Positions 1-10,842 of a stretch of 64,000 bases of DNA are shown here, piece by piece; positions within the stretch are counted from its first letter, which is position 1, and each line of letters begins with the position of its first letter. The stretch is from NCBI GenBank assembly GCA_021234155.1, contig JAJEKV010000017.1:4124792-4188791 (forward strand), read 5' to 3'. A program made the translations under genes and the position numbers. The notes under the pieces are model-generated. The model saw only the letters and a list, made by a program, of their open reading frames with translations. It searched no databases and was not told where the DNA came from. The stretch comes from Isoetes taiwanensis (taxonomy: Eukaryota; Streptophyta; Lycopodiopsida; Isoetales; Isoetaceae).

Positions 1-406
1 GTCCATGAGACCAATTATCTTTTGCAATTGTTGAAAGGAGCAAGTATTACCAAAGGTTTTATATGGTTTTGGCAAGTATGCTAAAACCGTATAATGCTGA
101 TGTCAGAAAGAGGTTTTGGGTTTTCTAATGTTGTGAGATTTATTCGTTCAAAATTTTCCAAATTAGGCAACAAAAGCCAATTTTTACTGGTGCATACTCA
201 CACAATTATTGTGGAGCTTATCCTGCTGCTTTTTATGGCAGACAAAGTGGAGGACACGCATAGGCACAAGTTCTACCACGTCGGGGATCATCATCGTATA
301 ACCCCAGTAACCAACTCCCAAAGCTAAACATACACTGGCCAGGGTTTGAACCCCTAACCAAGTGCACATTCATTTTGGCATTACTTCAAAGTTAAGGTTT
401 CTATTT
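1..406. other. Left flank, no gene recognised
   Basis: No coding region is convincing here; the small open frames have no recognisable family features. The stretch around 342-354 (GGGTTTGAACCCC) matches the B-box/T-loop core of a tRNA, but no partner A box at the right distance is clear, so I do not call a tRNA. The block is interrupted at 407-411 by the target site of the LTR retrotransposon that follows. Confidence 0.4.
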
Positions 407-411
407 GGGGC
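407..411. repeat. Target site duplication, left copy (GGGGC)
   Basis: The five bases directly before the left LTR, GGGGC, are repeated exactly at 10838-10842 directly after the right LTR. This is the 5-bp duplication expected from an LTR-retrotransposon integrase. Confidence 0.9.
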
Positions 412-2045
412 TGTGACGTTCCACATATTTATACGCATATTTAAGTATAAATATGTGACACGTCACTATGAATAATTAATGGCACATTAATTATTCATAA
501 GCTAAGGTTAGCTATGTTAATAATTAAATTATAAAGGTGGAAACCTAACCAAAACCCTAATTCGAATTTAGGGCTTATCCTAATATTAAAAAGGGCTAAA
601 ATACCAAATTAGTTAATTAGTGACATGCCACCTGGCCCAAATCGATTGGGCAAGGCAGGGTTTCCATTTTGGACACCCAAATTAGGGCTTTTGTGCCCCA
701 ATTCAATTTAGGAGCAAATTGGAGATGGAGGAGTGAGTGATGGGCTTTGTGCTTTGGAGATGGAGGAGGAGATGTTTGCCCAACCCCGAGGTGTTGTTCA
801 CTGCTCCCAGCTAGAAGGATGGCGACCCGGAGGGATAGTGGAGCTAGCTATGGTTCCTAAGTTAGTACATAGTTAGCTTAGTTGTGATTCTAGTAGGCTA
901 GCGCCTCTGTCGTCCCTCTTTGCTTGTCTCGATGATGACTAACCCTTGTTTGATAGTTAGAACTGTACTCAACTATTGATTATGCTTTGTGATGGATGGA
1001 TGGATGTATCCTTGGTAGTATCTCTGCTAGTTCTTCCAGAAAGCAGGGATTACGGGGGGTAGAGACCTCTGAGCCCATGTATTGTAGTATGCTCCTAGAT
1101 ATAGCCCCAGTATTATTCCCACTAGATGCGGCTGTGCACAAGAGCCCACCGGGGTCATAGATGCTATGGTACCGCTTAGCACCGGACAAAGGAACACAAG
1201 TGGTGAAGTGGAGGTGGGGTCTTGCACGAACATAAAAGGCTCCCAGGACTCCTATAGCGAGCTAGACCTCGATGGCCGGCCACGTAGGGGCCGGGTATGG
1301 GTCTGACACTCCCTGGGTGTAGAGGTGTGACCCGTATGGGGCACCTTGCACTTTGAGTAGATTTAGGGCGAGTAAGTCGGGTACGGATGCGGGGGTCGCT
1401 GATGCGGCACGTATTCTCTAGCTCGCCCATGGAGCCACCTGTGATTCCGGAAGGGGCGCTTCCCCGACTGCCTCATCGGGACCGGGACTTCATGAACCCC
1501 GGGTAGGCTCGATGGGGTGATGCCTCGAGCTGCGTCTCCGGGAAGGCTATAAGCGGCGCCATAGCGTGCATTGACCCATCTCGCAAAGTGTGCACAGGGA
1601 GGGGCGGATGGAGTGGACAACCCTAGCCGATGTTCTATGCCAGATAGCGCCAAAGTTATACCTCTGTCTGGCGATCTCTTGAGGCCGAAGCCGTCGATCC
1701 ATCCTCATCGGAGTCTGAACCGGGGTAGAACCTGGGGGTTGTGGTGTTTTCTTAGGTTTAGATGCATATTCTTTGTCGTTGGTACTTGGATGGATGTGCC
1801 ACCCTTCGTGGTGGTTATTTATATATGATTTATGATGTGTGCTAACATGTATTCACGCTTCCGCGACGTAGGAGCCCCATTGAAGGCGTGGGCCGAATGA
1901 CCCCTTCGTGTCCTTCTTTCGGCATCATATTATAGATGGCCCGAAATAGACGGAGGGCCCTGCTCATGGCGAGATAGTAGCCATGGGAGGGGAAAGTCCC
2001 CGTATGTATACGGTCGGGTGTCGTATATATTCAGGGAGCGTCACA
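412..2045 (+). repeat. Left (5') LTR
   Basis: This 1,634-bp direct repeat matches 9203-10837. It opens with TGTGACG and closes with CGTCACA, a 7-bp terminal inverted repeat. The first about 300 bp and the last about 290 bp are almost identical to the right LTR. The GC-rich middle differs by many small indels. The first 87 bp fold into two consecutive perfect hairpins (described separately). No polyadenylation or TATA element could be assigned with certainty. Confidence 0.95.
413..498 (+). repeat. Two consecutive perfect hairpins at the LTR tip
   Basis: Bases 413-466 form GTGACGT-tc-CACATATTTATAC, a 10-base loop, then GTATAAATATGTG-ac-ACGTCAC, a stem of 7 plus 13 pairs with one 2-base internal mismatch. 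Bases 468-481 (ATGAATAATTAATG) pair perfectly with 485-498 (CATTAATTATTCAT) around a GCA loop. Both hairpins recur at the start of the right LTR. The first is also preserved in the diverged copy at 5393. Confidence 0.85.
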
Positions 2046-2046
2046 G

Positions 2047-2060
2047 TGGTATCAGAGCCA
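2047..2060 (+). other. Primer-binding site (initiator Met tRNA)
   Basis: TGGTATCAGAGCCA begins one base after the left LTR. It is complementary to the 3' end of plant initiator-Met tRNA, the usual primer of many plant gypsy and copia elements. It fixes the element's orientation as plus. Confidence 0.9.
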
Positions 2061-2240
2061 TGATTTTGGTGGACCAGATCATAGCACTGGCCATGTCAAA
2101 CTCGTTAGATCGTTAGCTAGTGAGTGAGGATTTTGGAGTAGTATGAGATTTGGGTGGTGTAGTAGATGTCGTCATGATTGACTTAATTTGGTTTAAGTGG
2201 GATTAAGAGGAGTGTACCCGTCTGAAACCCTAACCCTAAA

Positions 2241-2413
2241 TGGCGGGGGGGGTACCGGGTGTTCTTTGGCGGCGGTGGCGACATCGGGTAGGGGTGCCCG
2301 CCACCCTAATTAAAAAAAAAAAAAAAAAAAAAAAACCCTAAGTGGCGGGCAGGGGGGTACCCGGTGTCTCTTTGGCGGCGATGGCGACATCGAGGTAGGG
2401 GGTGCCCGCCACC
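2241..2413. repeat. Two tandem GC-rich hairpin units separated by poly-A
   Basis: Unit 1 (2241-2305) and unit 2 (2342-2413) are near copies. Each begins TGGCGGG and ends CCCGCCA, so each can fold on itself. They are separated by a run of about 23 A, and a second A-run follows unit 2. CCCTAA-like bases precede each unit. The arrangement resembles a segmental duplication in the leader of the LTR element. Confidence 0.75.
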
Positions 2414-2454
2414 TTTAAATAATAAAAAAAAAAAAATTCTTTCTCCCTCCCCCC

Positions 2455-2511
2455 ATTTCGAACCCCCGACCTCCCACTTATAACCCAACAGTCTCTCCAT
2501 TTTGCCAACTC
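2455..2511 (-). repeat. tRNA-like module i (degenerate)
   Basis: Read on the minus strand, an A-box-like GTTGGCAAAATGGAGAG is followed about 40 bases later by a B-box-like GGGGGTTCGAAAT. Length and box spacing fit a tRNA-derived sequence, but the acceptor stem does not pair. I treat it as a tRNA-related repeat, not a functional tRNA. Confidence 0.5.
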
Positions 2512-2602
2512 TATTGATGTAATATGTATATGTTCTATCCCTTTGTTATACACATCTAATAATCTGTTTTGCCTAGTTAAACATCCTTTTTAGCAAAAGG
2601 TA

Positions 2603-2665
2603 CATTCTGGGATTGAACCCCTAAGCTTCTGCACCCAAGCCAACACCTTTACCAATGAGCCAACT
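2603..2665 (-). repeat. tRNA-like module ii (degenerate)
   Basis: On the minus strand, TTGGCTCATTGGTAAAGG (A box) is followed by GGGGTTCAATCCCAG (B box), with tRNA-like spacing. The extended match to the D-arm and T-arm consensus is better than in module i. No paired acceptor stem or CCA-proximal structure is evident. It may be the head of a SINE. Confidence 0.6.
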
Positions 2666-2762
2666 TTCTTTTTATATAATGTTTATGTTTTATAAACTTT
2701 CTTATACATATCTAATGTTTTATTTCTAGACCACAACTCTTTTTAAAAGAAAGGGGCATATT

Positions 2763-2812
2763 GTGGGATTGAACCCTTGACCAGTCAGCCCCTTTACCAA
2801 TGGGCTAAGTTC
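2763..2812 (-). repeat. tRNA-like module iii (degenerate)
   Basis: On the minus strand, TTAGCCCATTGGTAAAGG is followed by AGGGTTCAATCCCAC. It is the third module of this kind within 360 bp and shares the ATTGGTAAAGG core with module ii. The two are probably copies of one tRNA-derived repeat. Confidence 0.6.
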
Positions 2813-2918
2813 CTCTATCAAGGAATATAATAGTTCTCATTTTATTTATAGTGGCTCTGTTTTCTATTTAAATTAAAAGACTGCCTTCCATAGATCCACG
2901 TTGTGGGGGGCAACAACT

Positions 2919-3037
2919 CCACCGGAGCAAGTTTTTTTCGCCATAGCCGCCGGAGCAAGCTCTCTTGCCATAGCCGCCAGAGTAAGCAGTCTTGCCATAG
3001 CCACGGGAGTCGACCTCTCTCTGCCGTAGTCGACCGG
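2919..3037. repeat. Short tandem repeat, period about 27 bp
   Basis: At least three imperfect units start at about 2940, 2967 and 2994, each of the form GCCATAGCCGCCGGAGCAAG followed by a CTCTCTT-like tail. A partial unit precedes them at 2919 and another follows at 3023. No stable coding meaning is apparent. Confidence 0.75.
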
Positions 3038-5380
3038 ATAACTGTTAACCATATATAAAGCTAGTACCCCCTAGGAATAGACCGACCAAATGAAACGACG
3101 TAATCTAGCAAGTCCGGCCAACTTGTTATGATAACATCAAATCACTTGGTGGGACTAATTCCGGAAATTTAATTAACAATGACAGGGCAACTCTCTAGAA
3201 TAGCAGCATGTGTTATATCCTTGGATATTCTGTAAGCGACGATAATAATGTCCAGTTATCGGCGTTCCTCGACCTATATTTTTCCTTTGGTAGATGCCTT
3301 GATAACACAATTTCTTCGGGCCTTGCCATGATTCAATCCATACTACATTCATATGCTTTCTATTAGACCTTATTCGATGTTATACAAGTAATGTTTTTTA
3401 AACATAATTCTAATTAACGTTCCCCCTCTCTCTAGTGTCTAAACCTTGACTCGTCTCAGTTCCCAGAGAAAGGATCTCTTTGTCGTCCAACCGACTAGGG
3501 ACTGCCATGCAGCACCCCTCTAGACCATCGGTTTGGATTCCTTTGATCCTACCACCCTTCAATATTCCTTCTCATTGGTCTTGTTTCTTTCATGGACCAC
3601 TTCCCCTAGATCATGACACATCCTCTGTAATACGTAATGAGTTTGTGTTGGGTACAAACCTTGGTATCATTTTGTACCAAACTTCACCGCCTATATGGCT
3701 ATGAGTAGTTATCTGCACTACACGCCTGTCAAATTGACAGCAGTCTACCCTCTTTTGGACTTGTTCTCCCGTACATTCCAATGGCCTCCAACCATTGTTG
3801 ACTAATCACCCCCTTCTATGCTATCTAGATCGCGTTGGGCCGAAGTCTTTCCAACTATTATTTTAGTGCCTAAACGTCATTAAGTTCCGCAAATGAACTT
3901 ACATATTCCAATGGATTACGTCAAGATCCAAGGGGACCGTACCACCCAAAGACCTTTCACGATATGCCTCCTCTGTCCAGAGGTCTTGTGTTCAAGTCTT
4001 TCGGGGTCCGTCATATGTCCTCATGGACGATGCCAATATGGCATGACGTACAAATGCGGTCTACCTATCTATCTATTTATTAAAAAATGTCCTCGGTGAA
4101 TTCAATTCACCATGTTGTCCTAGGACATGCAAGTCTTCCTCCTTGAGCCATACACCAAATCTTTAAAGAGTTTTTCAGCTCTTGCTGCCTTTCAAGCCGC
4201 AGGTATACCTTTCCATGTTAGCAAAGACTACCCTTCATGTTAGGAAATAACCTTCCTATCCAGATTGCTAAATATCATTCATAAGGATCCTTTTCCTTCT
4301 CTTCTTCAACCCATTTATTCAGTAGACCTTTATTCAGTAGAGTCACCAACCCATTTACTCCTTTACGTATTCATTAATCGTCTTGTGGCTTTTGAGCCGC
4401 TATTATATGTTCCATATATTGTTGACCCACCTATCATTGGGGGTTATGAGTTAACATTGTCGTACATCCTGGAAATGTTAATTATTACATTTCTCTGTCA
4501 TGATGCTATCACATTGTTGTAGCATTCCCAATGACTTGGCATACTCGTTCAAGCCATAGTCATGGCCTAAGAGCGGGTGAGCCTTCGTATTAATCGTAAA
4601 TTACCTGGAGTCATCAAGGTGCCTGGCTATTATTTTGTGAGCCTTTCTACAATTACCTTTGTTTGCGATAACCCGGACTTGTATCCATGTTCGGGTCCTA
4701 TATATCCTAACTTACACCTCCATGTAACCCATGCTGGTCACCTCAGTCGGAATTGTACTATTGTACTATTCAACACCCTCATCTTGAGCTTCATTCTATT
4801 GGCCGTTGACATTTATTTCAGCTGCCAACTACGACATCCTACCTTAACCCTTCATCAGTAACTTTGCGATACACTCGTCTTTCTCTCCTTGTGTCGCCAC
4901 TTAGATTACCTCTCCAGCATGTTTATATGTACATAACAAACATATATCCTCATCCCACAATGCTAGAGCTCTGCTCTAACTTAGCTGAAATGTAACCTTT
5001 GTGGTTCTTATGATGTGGCTGTACCACCTACTTCCCAAATGGGCAGGGGCCAACTCACATGTGCAGGCCAGTAAGCAGTACGTGACCTGCCCATGTATAG
5101 AGGGTTGCTGATGGCCCGAATTTTCCAGTTTTATCTTATCTACATCTGTTACCTTTTTGTTACGGTGATGTTTTATATCGGACTTCGGTCCTTAAACCTT
5201 CTTATGATAAGTATGTCAAATGCACCTTGGTGCTTAAACTCTTCTATGTTTTAAGCTTTCATGCTATTACCTTTGGAAATAAGGAATTACCTTCCTTTTT
5301 AGGTATACTTCCTTCTATTGCAGTTTTCGATTAACCGTCATTTGTTTAACTAACCCCAATCCGAGGACGGCATTATTTCT

Positions 5381-5450
5381 AAGAGGGGAGAATGTGACGT
5401 TCCATGTATTTATACTCAGATATGTATAAATAAGGTGACACGTCACACCA
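5381..5450 (+). repeat. Diverged second polypurine tract and LTR start
   Basis: AAGAGGGGAGAA at 5381-5392 is followed at 5393 by TGTGACGTTCCA, the same junction as at 9203. The preceding GAGGACGGCATTATTTCT also resembles GAGGACAGCATCATTTTT before the main tract. The following 54 bases keep the GTGACGT...ACGTCAC hairpin but differ in sequence. It looks like the 3' end of a related element nested in, or duplicated within, the interior. Confidence 0.7.
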
Positions 5451-7581
5451 ATAAAGGTACGCCACCATGGAGTATCTTAACCTAAGGGGTTGACCTAAAA
5501 GGGATGAATTTAAACTTATGGTACTTTAACCCCTGCACATAAACTATAATTTTCCCATGGATTATGCCATAGTCCAAAGGTTTCTACCACAGTCCAAGGC
5601 CTTTTCTAAAGGTTCCTTCAGCTTAATTTATGCTTTCCATGTTTTGTCACACCTAACCTATTTTTCTGAAGTTAGCATGTCAACCTCAACTTTTGATCCC
5701 TTTGAATGTTGTCGTCTTTGGCTCCCTCATAATGAAGCGGAGGCACTAAAACCTCCTGGTCTTCTAATAGGAAAACCCAATGTTTCCATCTTCGTTAGTA
5801 ACCGCCATATGATTGTCCAATTCATTACCCTCTTAAGGGTTTCAAAGTCATAATCTCTAACGGTCTATGCAAGCAAGGCAACGGATCCTCCAGCCTCTAC
5901 TTCCGTACCTACAATTGTTTCCCCCGAGTAGGGTAACTCTTAGGATATATGGACTACTGGTCTATATAATCTCACCCCTTCCGAGCTATACCTCTCGTCT
6001 TGATTTTTATCGGGACATGGAATTTCTATCGATTGCCCTCTTCTCGGTTATCCCTAAAGATGTAATCACCAAAGTCGTCGGACTCCTTCTTCTCTTCTAT
6101 CAAGGGGACACGATTTGATACATCTTTTTATTCCCAAAACCAAATAAATGCTCCCAGCTTATAACGTTGAAGTAATTCATTCATATCTGGAACCTTTGAG
6201 TAGTTAACCTCTCATTATCAGTTATTCCAATACCGTTCCAACCATCCTCGGGATGTTCTTCAATGTGACGTCACCGTATATGCTAGACTTACTCTAGCTA
6301 TTCTCATTGATTTAAACTCTTCTCATCTCCCTTAGTAATAGCTTGAGTACATATCTCTGGTGGACCATACCTTAACCCAATATCTTCGTATATAAGCATA
6401 TCATTATGCTTCTTCTGTAAACATTGTCACGTAACATGCCACCAGCCTTGTACGAGTATTCTACCATCTTCCAATATGACATACATCTGGATGTCACAAT
6501 CGACATCCTTGATATCCTCGTGAGTGTAGTATTTGATACTACCAAGTCCTTCCAACATCCAAGACCGCTACGTTGTTATTATATGATATAGTAACATGTG
6601 TGCACCAACCCCAAGTCTAGACTCATATGTAATTCGTTAACATAGCCACCTAGCTATGTTCATCCTTCCCGCAATTGTATTTCCTCAACTCGTTTAGCTT
6701 GTGCTATATATGTTGTGGTTTCCACACCACACCTTCTAGACTCTCTAGCCTTAGGTTGCCTTCGTCCTCACGCTCTAGTCATAAATTCCACAGGGGCAAA
6801 TACCACCCTAAGTTCCTAGTGGACATACTTAATGTCTAGTATAGGAATTCTTATCTTCATTACTTCCGCATTCATATGGAATGTGAACTAAAAGTTCTAG
6901 TATATATATCCTATCTTCTTCTAGTTATGTTTTACTATTAAATTGTCCTCCTACGCGGAGCTACTTCTTAAGATACACACACGATACCAAGTCCAGAACA
7001 CATTCTCCTGGCTGAGATGTTCATTGGGCGCCTACCTTGTTCATACTCTAGACTTAGGTATATTCAACGTGTCATTCCAAACTCTCTATATTTGAAACGT
7101 TGTTTACAACAACTTTCAAGCACCTCTTGTCTCCCACTTGTCGTGTGGGTACATTACTTGCCTTCCTAATGTATCATTAGTTGAAGGTCAACTTTCCTTC
7201 ATAGGCTGGCTTCACCAAAGGTCCAACATACCTTGCAGCTTTTCGATGCTTGTGCCAGTTCCTCCCAATTGTCGTCTTCTCTTGACCTTATATGGAAACT
7301 ACGTTCCACACTATCCTCCAGTCTGTTATACGGCATCTCGATGCTCCCAGCAGACATAACATGTGTCCGTTTCCTTAATTTATACCATGCATAATGGTCA
7401 TGCATTTGACCAATGTCATTAAGCGTATCCACGTGGTTACGTGGTCTTCTTAGTCCTCTATACTCTTGCATCTTTCATGCCTCAGGAACACAATGTATAT
7501 GTAATTTTATAATCCATAGCTTATGGATCGATATCCTCATACACCATGACCTTCAAGGTCCCATAGGCGGGTGATTTAATG

Positions 7582-7609
7582 TATTTATTTATTTATTTAT
7601 TTATTTATT
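7582..7609. repeat. (ATTT)n microsatellite
   Basis: Seven uninterrupted ATTT units lie inside the LTR element's interior. Confidence 0.9.
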
Positions 7610-9189
7610 CTCCGCCATTCCGCGAATCATACCTCGATTCAAGTAGCGATAGTTATAAAGTGTCGGACATGCTATACCTTCACCACCATTGTGAAACCTA
7701 CACTTCTAAAGTGATCTTCCTTTCATGAGCTGGGTATTTATAATCCAGTTTCCACCTTAGCATAGTACCTCCTTAACATGGTCTATAGTAGATAATCATA
7801 AACCACTTCTCCATCAGATATATGGTGCTATCCAGTCTCCTTCTACATTGAATAGCAATCTAGATCCGCATAATAACTCAATCCTCGTAATTATTAGGTC
7901 CAGTATTTCACTTAGATACCAAACAATCGTCATACCAATTTTCTCGAGTGTCCATCCAAAATAGGGATATCTTAACACTCCTTATTCCCAACATTCAAAG
8001 ACTTCTACTTCGAAAGTATGAGCCCTGACCTCCTCGGTCATCACCATCTAACAAAGCTCGAGGCGGGACCCGGGCATGGTTTCGATGTTCATGGACACCA
8101 TCGTCTGGCCCACCTTCCAGAATGGGGACGATTGCATAGCCATAGCACTCCGGCGGCCGGGCGGTACAAATTACGTCGAATGTATATGTCGGTTGTATCT
8201 ATGCCCGCAAATATAAGAATCTCTCAGATGTGTGATAAATTTACGAAAATAGCAATAGAATAAATAAGTAATTCAAATGTAAGAATATCGGGACGCCCGG
8301 TAAATGTATAAACATAACCAATGAATTAATATGTGTCCTCATGTGATTATAATCTATGCTAAAGATAGAGAGTGTGAGTGCGAAACATTAACGATAATCC
8401 AAAGGAGCAAACTATTTAAACATATAATCAAATATAATAGAAGGAGATAAGTATGTATGTCTTACACAAACTTGGAGGGAATAACGAGACTTAGATTAGG
8501 TTATAACAAGGTTATGAATAATAAGTCATGAACAACGTCTGTCATACTTAATATTAAAGTATATAGGTAAGACTGCCGTACGATTATAATATATAGTTGT
8601 ATTAAAGGATAAGTATAACCTGCCAAGGACCTATTAAATACTGAGGATAGGAACATACGAGTTCTTAAAAACTGTAACAAAAATAGGAAAACAAAATTTT
8701 GCTACAAAATTAAAGTAGGGATGGCTGTAATGAAATGAATTACAAAGTGAAGCACAAGTTAATATCCTTAGAATGACTTTCTATTAAACAGTGCAAGGTT
8801 ACTAACTCTGTATTATAATATAACCACAAATAGCAGTTCTTTATATCTATACCTATCTTTAATATATAATCAGTTACCTGTATGTATAGAAGGAACGATT
8901 TCTAAACTAGATAGACTGTGAACTCACCACCACGAATGAAACAGTGAGACTGTTCACTTTTGACAGTCCTAACCGATGATCATGTCTGATCCATGCCTCT
9001 ACCACTTATATCCCAAAGTTATAAATTGCACATTACAAGTCATTTCAAACTTGATCACTTTGAACATGACAACGTCTGTGTGACTTATAATCCCACGCTA
9101 TCTCTTTAAGGAGGGGAGACTTCCTTCCAATGTATGATGTGTTCCCCTGCAATAAGAGTAATCTTGATGCTGAGGACAGCATCATTTTT

Positions 9190-9202
9190 AAGGTGGGGAG
9201 AA
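9190..9202 (+). other. Polypurine tract
   Basis: AAGGTGGGGAGAA abuts the TG of the right LTR. Its position and purine richness fit the plus-strand primer of reverse transcription. A similar tract precedes a second LTR-like start at 5393. Confidence 0.8.
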
Positions 9203-10837
9203 TGTGACGTTCCACATATTTATACGCATATTTAAGTATAAATATGTGACACGTCACTATGAATAATTAATGGCACATTAATTATTCATAAGCTAAGGTT
9301 AGCTATGTTAATAATTAAATTATAAAGGTGGAAACCTAACCAAAACCCGAATTCGAATTTAGGGCTTATCCTAATATTAAAAAGGGCTAAAATACCAAAT
9401 TAGTTAATTAGTGACATGCCACCTGGCCCAAATCGATTGGGCAAGGCAGGGTTTCCATTTTGGACACCCAAATTAGGGCTTTTGTGCCCCAATTCGAATT
9501 TAGGAGCAGCTGGAGATGGAGGAGTGAGCTGATGGGCGCCCAGGCTGCTTGGAGATGGAGGAGGAGATGCTGCCCAACCCTGAGGTGTTGTTCGACTGCT
9601 GTTCAGCTAGAAGGATGGCGACCCGAGGGATAGTGGAGCTAGCTATGGTTCCTAAGTTAGTACATAGTTAGCTTAGTTGTGATTCTAGTAGGCTAGCGCC
9701 TCTGTCAGGTCTCTTTGCTTGTCTCTGATGATGACTAACCCTTGTTTGATAGTTAGAACTGTACTCAACTATTGATTATGCTTTGTGATGGATGGATGGA
9801 TGTATCCTTAGTAGTATCTCTGCTAGTTCTTCCGAGCGGGGGATTACGGGGTAGAGACCTCTCGAGCCCATGTATTGTAGTATGCTCCTAGATATAGCCC
9901 CGTATTATTCCCACTAGATGCGGCCTTGTGCACAAGAGCCCACCGGGTCATAGATGCTATGGTACCGGGCTTAGCACCGCACAAGGAACACAAGCAGGTG
10001 AAGTGGAGGTGGGGTCTTGCACGAACATAAAAGGCTCCTGGGACTCCTATAGCGAGCTAGACCTGATAGCCGGTCACGTAGAGGGCCGGGTATGGGTCTG
10101 ACACTCCCTGGGTGTAGAGGTGTGACCCGTATGGGGCACCTTGCACTTTGAGTAGATTTAGGGCGCAGTAAGCCTGCACGGATGCGGGGTCGCCGATGCG
10201 GCACGTATTCTCTAGCTCGCCCATGGAGCCACCGTGATTCTCGAAGGGGACGCTTCCCTTCCTGACCTGCCTCATCGGGGCGACTTCATGAACCCCCTGA
10301 GTAGGCTCGATGGGGTGATGCCTCGAGCCCAGCGTCTCCTGAAGGCTATAGCGGCGCCATAGCGTGCATTGACCCATCCGCAAAGTGTGCACGGGAGGGG
10401 CGGATGGAGTGGACAACCCTAGCCGATGTTCTATGCCACCAACGCCAGTTATACCTCATCTGGCTGATCTCTTGAGGTCGAGCAGCCACCCATCCTCATC
10501 TGAGTCCGAAACCGGGGGTAGAACCCGGGGTTGTGGTGTTTTCTTAGGTTTAGATGCATATTCTTTGTCGTTGGTACTTGGATGGATGTGCCACCCTTCG
10601 TGGTGGTTATTTATATATGATTTATGATGTGTGCTAACATGTATTCACGCTTCCGCGACGTAGGAGCCCCATTGAAGGCGTGGGCCGAATGACCCCTTCG
10701 TGTCCTTCTTTCGGCATCATATTATAGATGGCCCGAAATAGACGGAGGGCCCTGCTCATGGCGAGATAGTAGCCATGGGAGGGGAAAGTCCCCGTATGTA
10801 TACGGCCGGGTGTCGTATATATTCAGGGAGCGTCACA
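9203..10837 (+). repeat. Right (3') LTR
   Basis: This is the partner of 412-2045, with the same terminal bases and the same overall length (1,635 bp). It is preceded directly by the purine-rich tract at 9190-9202 and followed by the second GGGGC target copy. From about 10,548 to its end it differs from the left LTR by a single substitution that I can see (cggccggg versus cggtcggg). Confidence 0.95.
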
Positions 10838-10842
10838 GGGGC
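10838..10842. repeat. Target site duplication, right copy (GGGGC)
   Basis: Exact copy of 407-411, immediately after the CGTCACA end of the right LTR. Its intactness indicates an insertion that has not recombined with another element. Confidence 0.9.

Larger units (their letters stand above)
3038..9189 (+). other. Non-coding interior of the LTR element
   Basis: About 6.1 kb of sequence without a frame longer than about 100 codons on either strand. I could not recognise gag, protease, reverse transcriptase, RNase H or integrase motifs. The plus strand is rich in C and T, which may reflect decay of a once-coding region, but this is only an impression. It includes an (ATTT)n run at 7582-7609 and a second, diverged polypurine/LTR-start junction at 5381-5450. 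Confidence 0.5.
412..10837 (+). mobile_element. Complete-structure LTR retrotransposon, non-coding (LARD-like)
   Basis: The element has two long terminal repeats (412-2045 and 9203-10837), both starting TGTGACG and ending CGTCACA. It is flanked by a perfect 5-bp target duplication GGGGC (407-411 and 10838-10842). A primer-binding site matching initiator-Met tRNA follows the left LTR and a purine tract precedes the right LTR, which fixes the plus orientation. The LTR tips, the primer site and the GGGGAGAATGTGACG junction are typical of plant Ty3/gypsy elements. The 7.1-kb interior contains only short open frames (none above about 100 codons), with no zinc knuckle, protease, reverse transcriptase or integrase motif I can recognise. 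The element is therefore either a large non-autonomous derivative or a heavily decayed autonomous copy. Near-identity of the LTR ends suggests fairly recent insertion, which favours the non-autonomous reading. Confidence 0.93.

Noticed and set aside
2455-2812. Functional tRNA genes
   Set aside because: A and B boxes are present but acceptor and anticodon stems do not pair.
3480-3704. Possible integrase relic in the LTR-element interior (weak resemblance to WxxxxxDF.GPLP)
   Set aside because: The catalytic residues and the rest of the domain could not be followed in any frame, so the resemblance is not better than chance.
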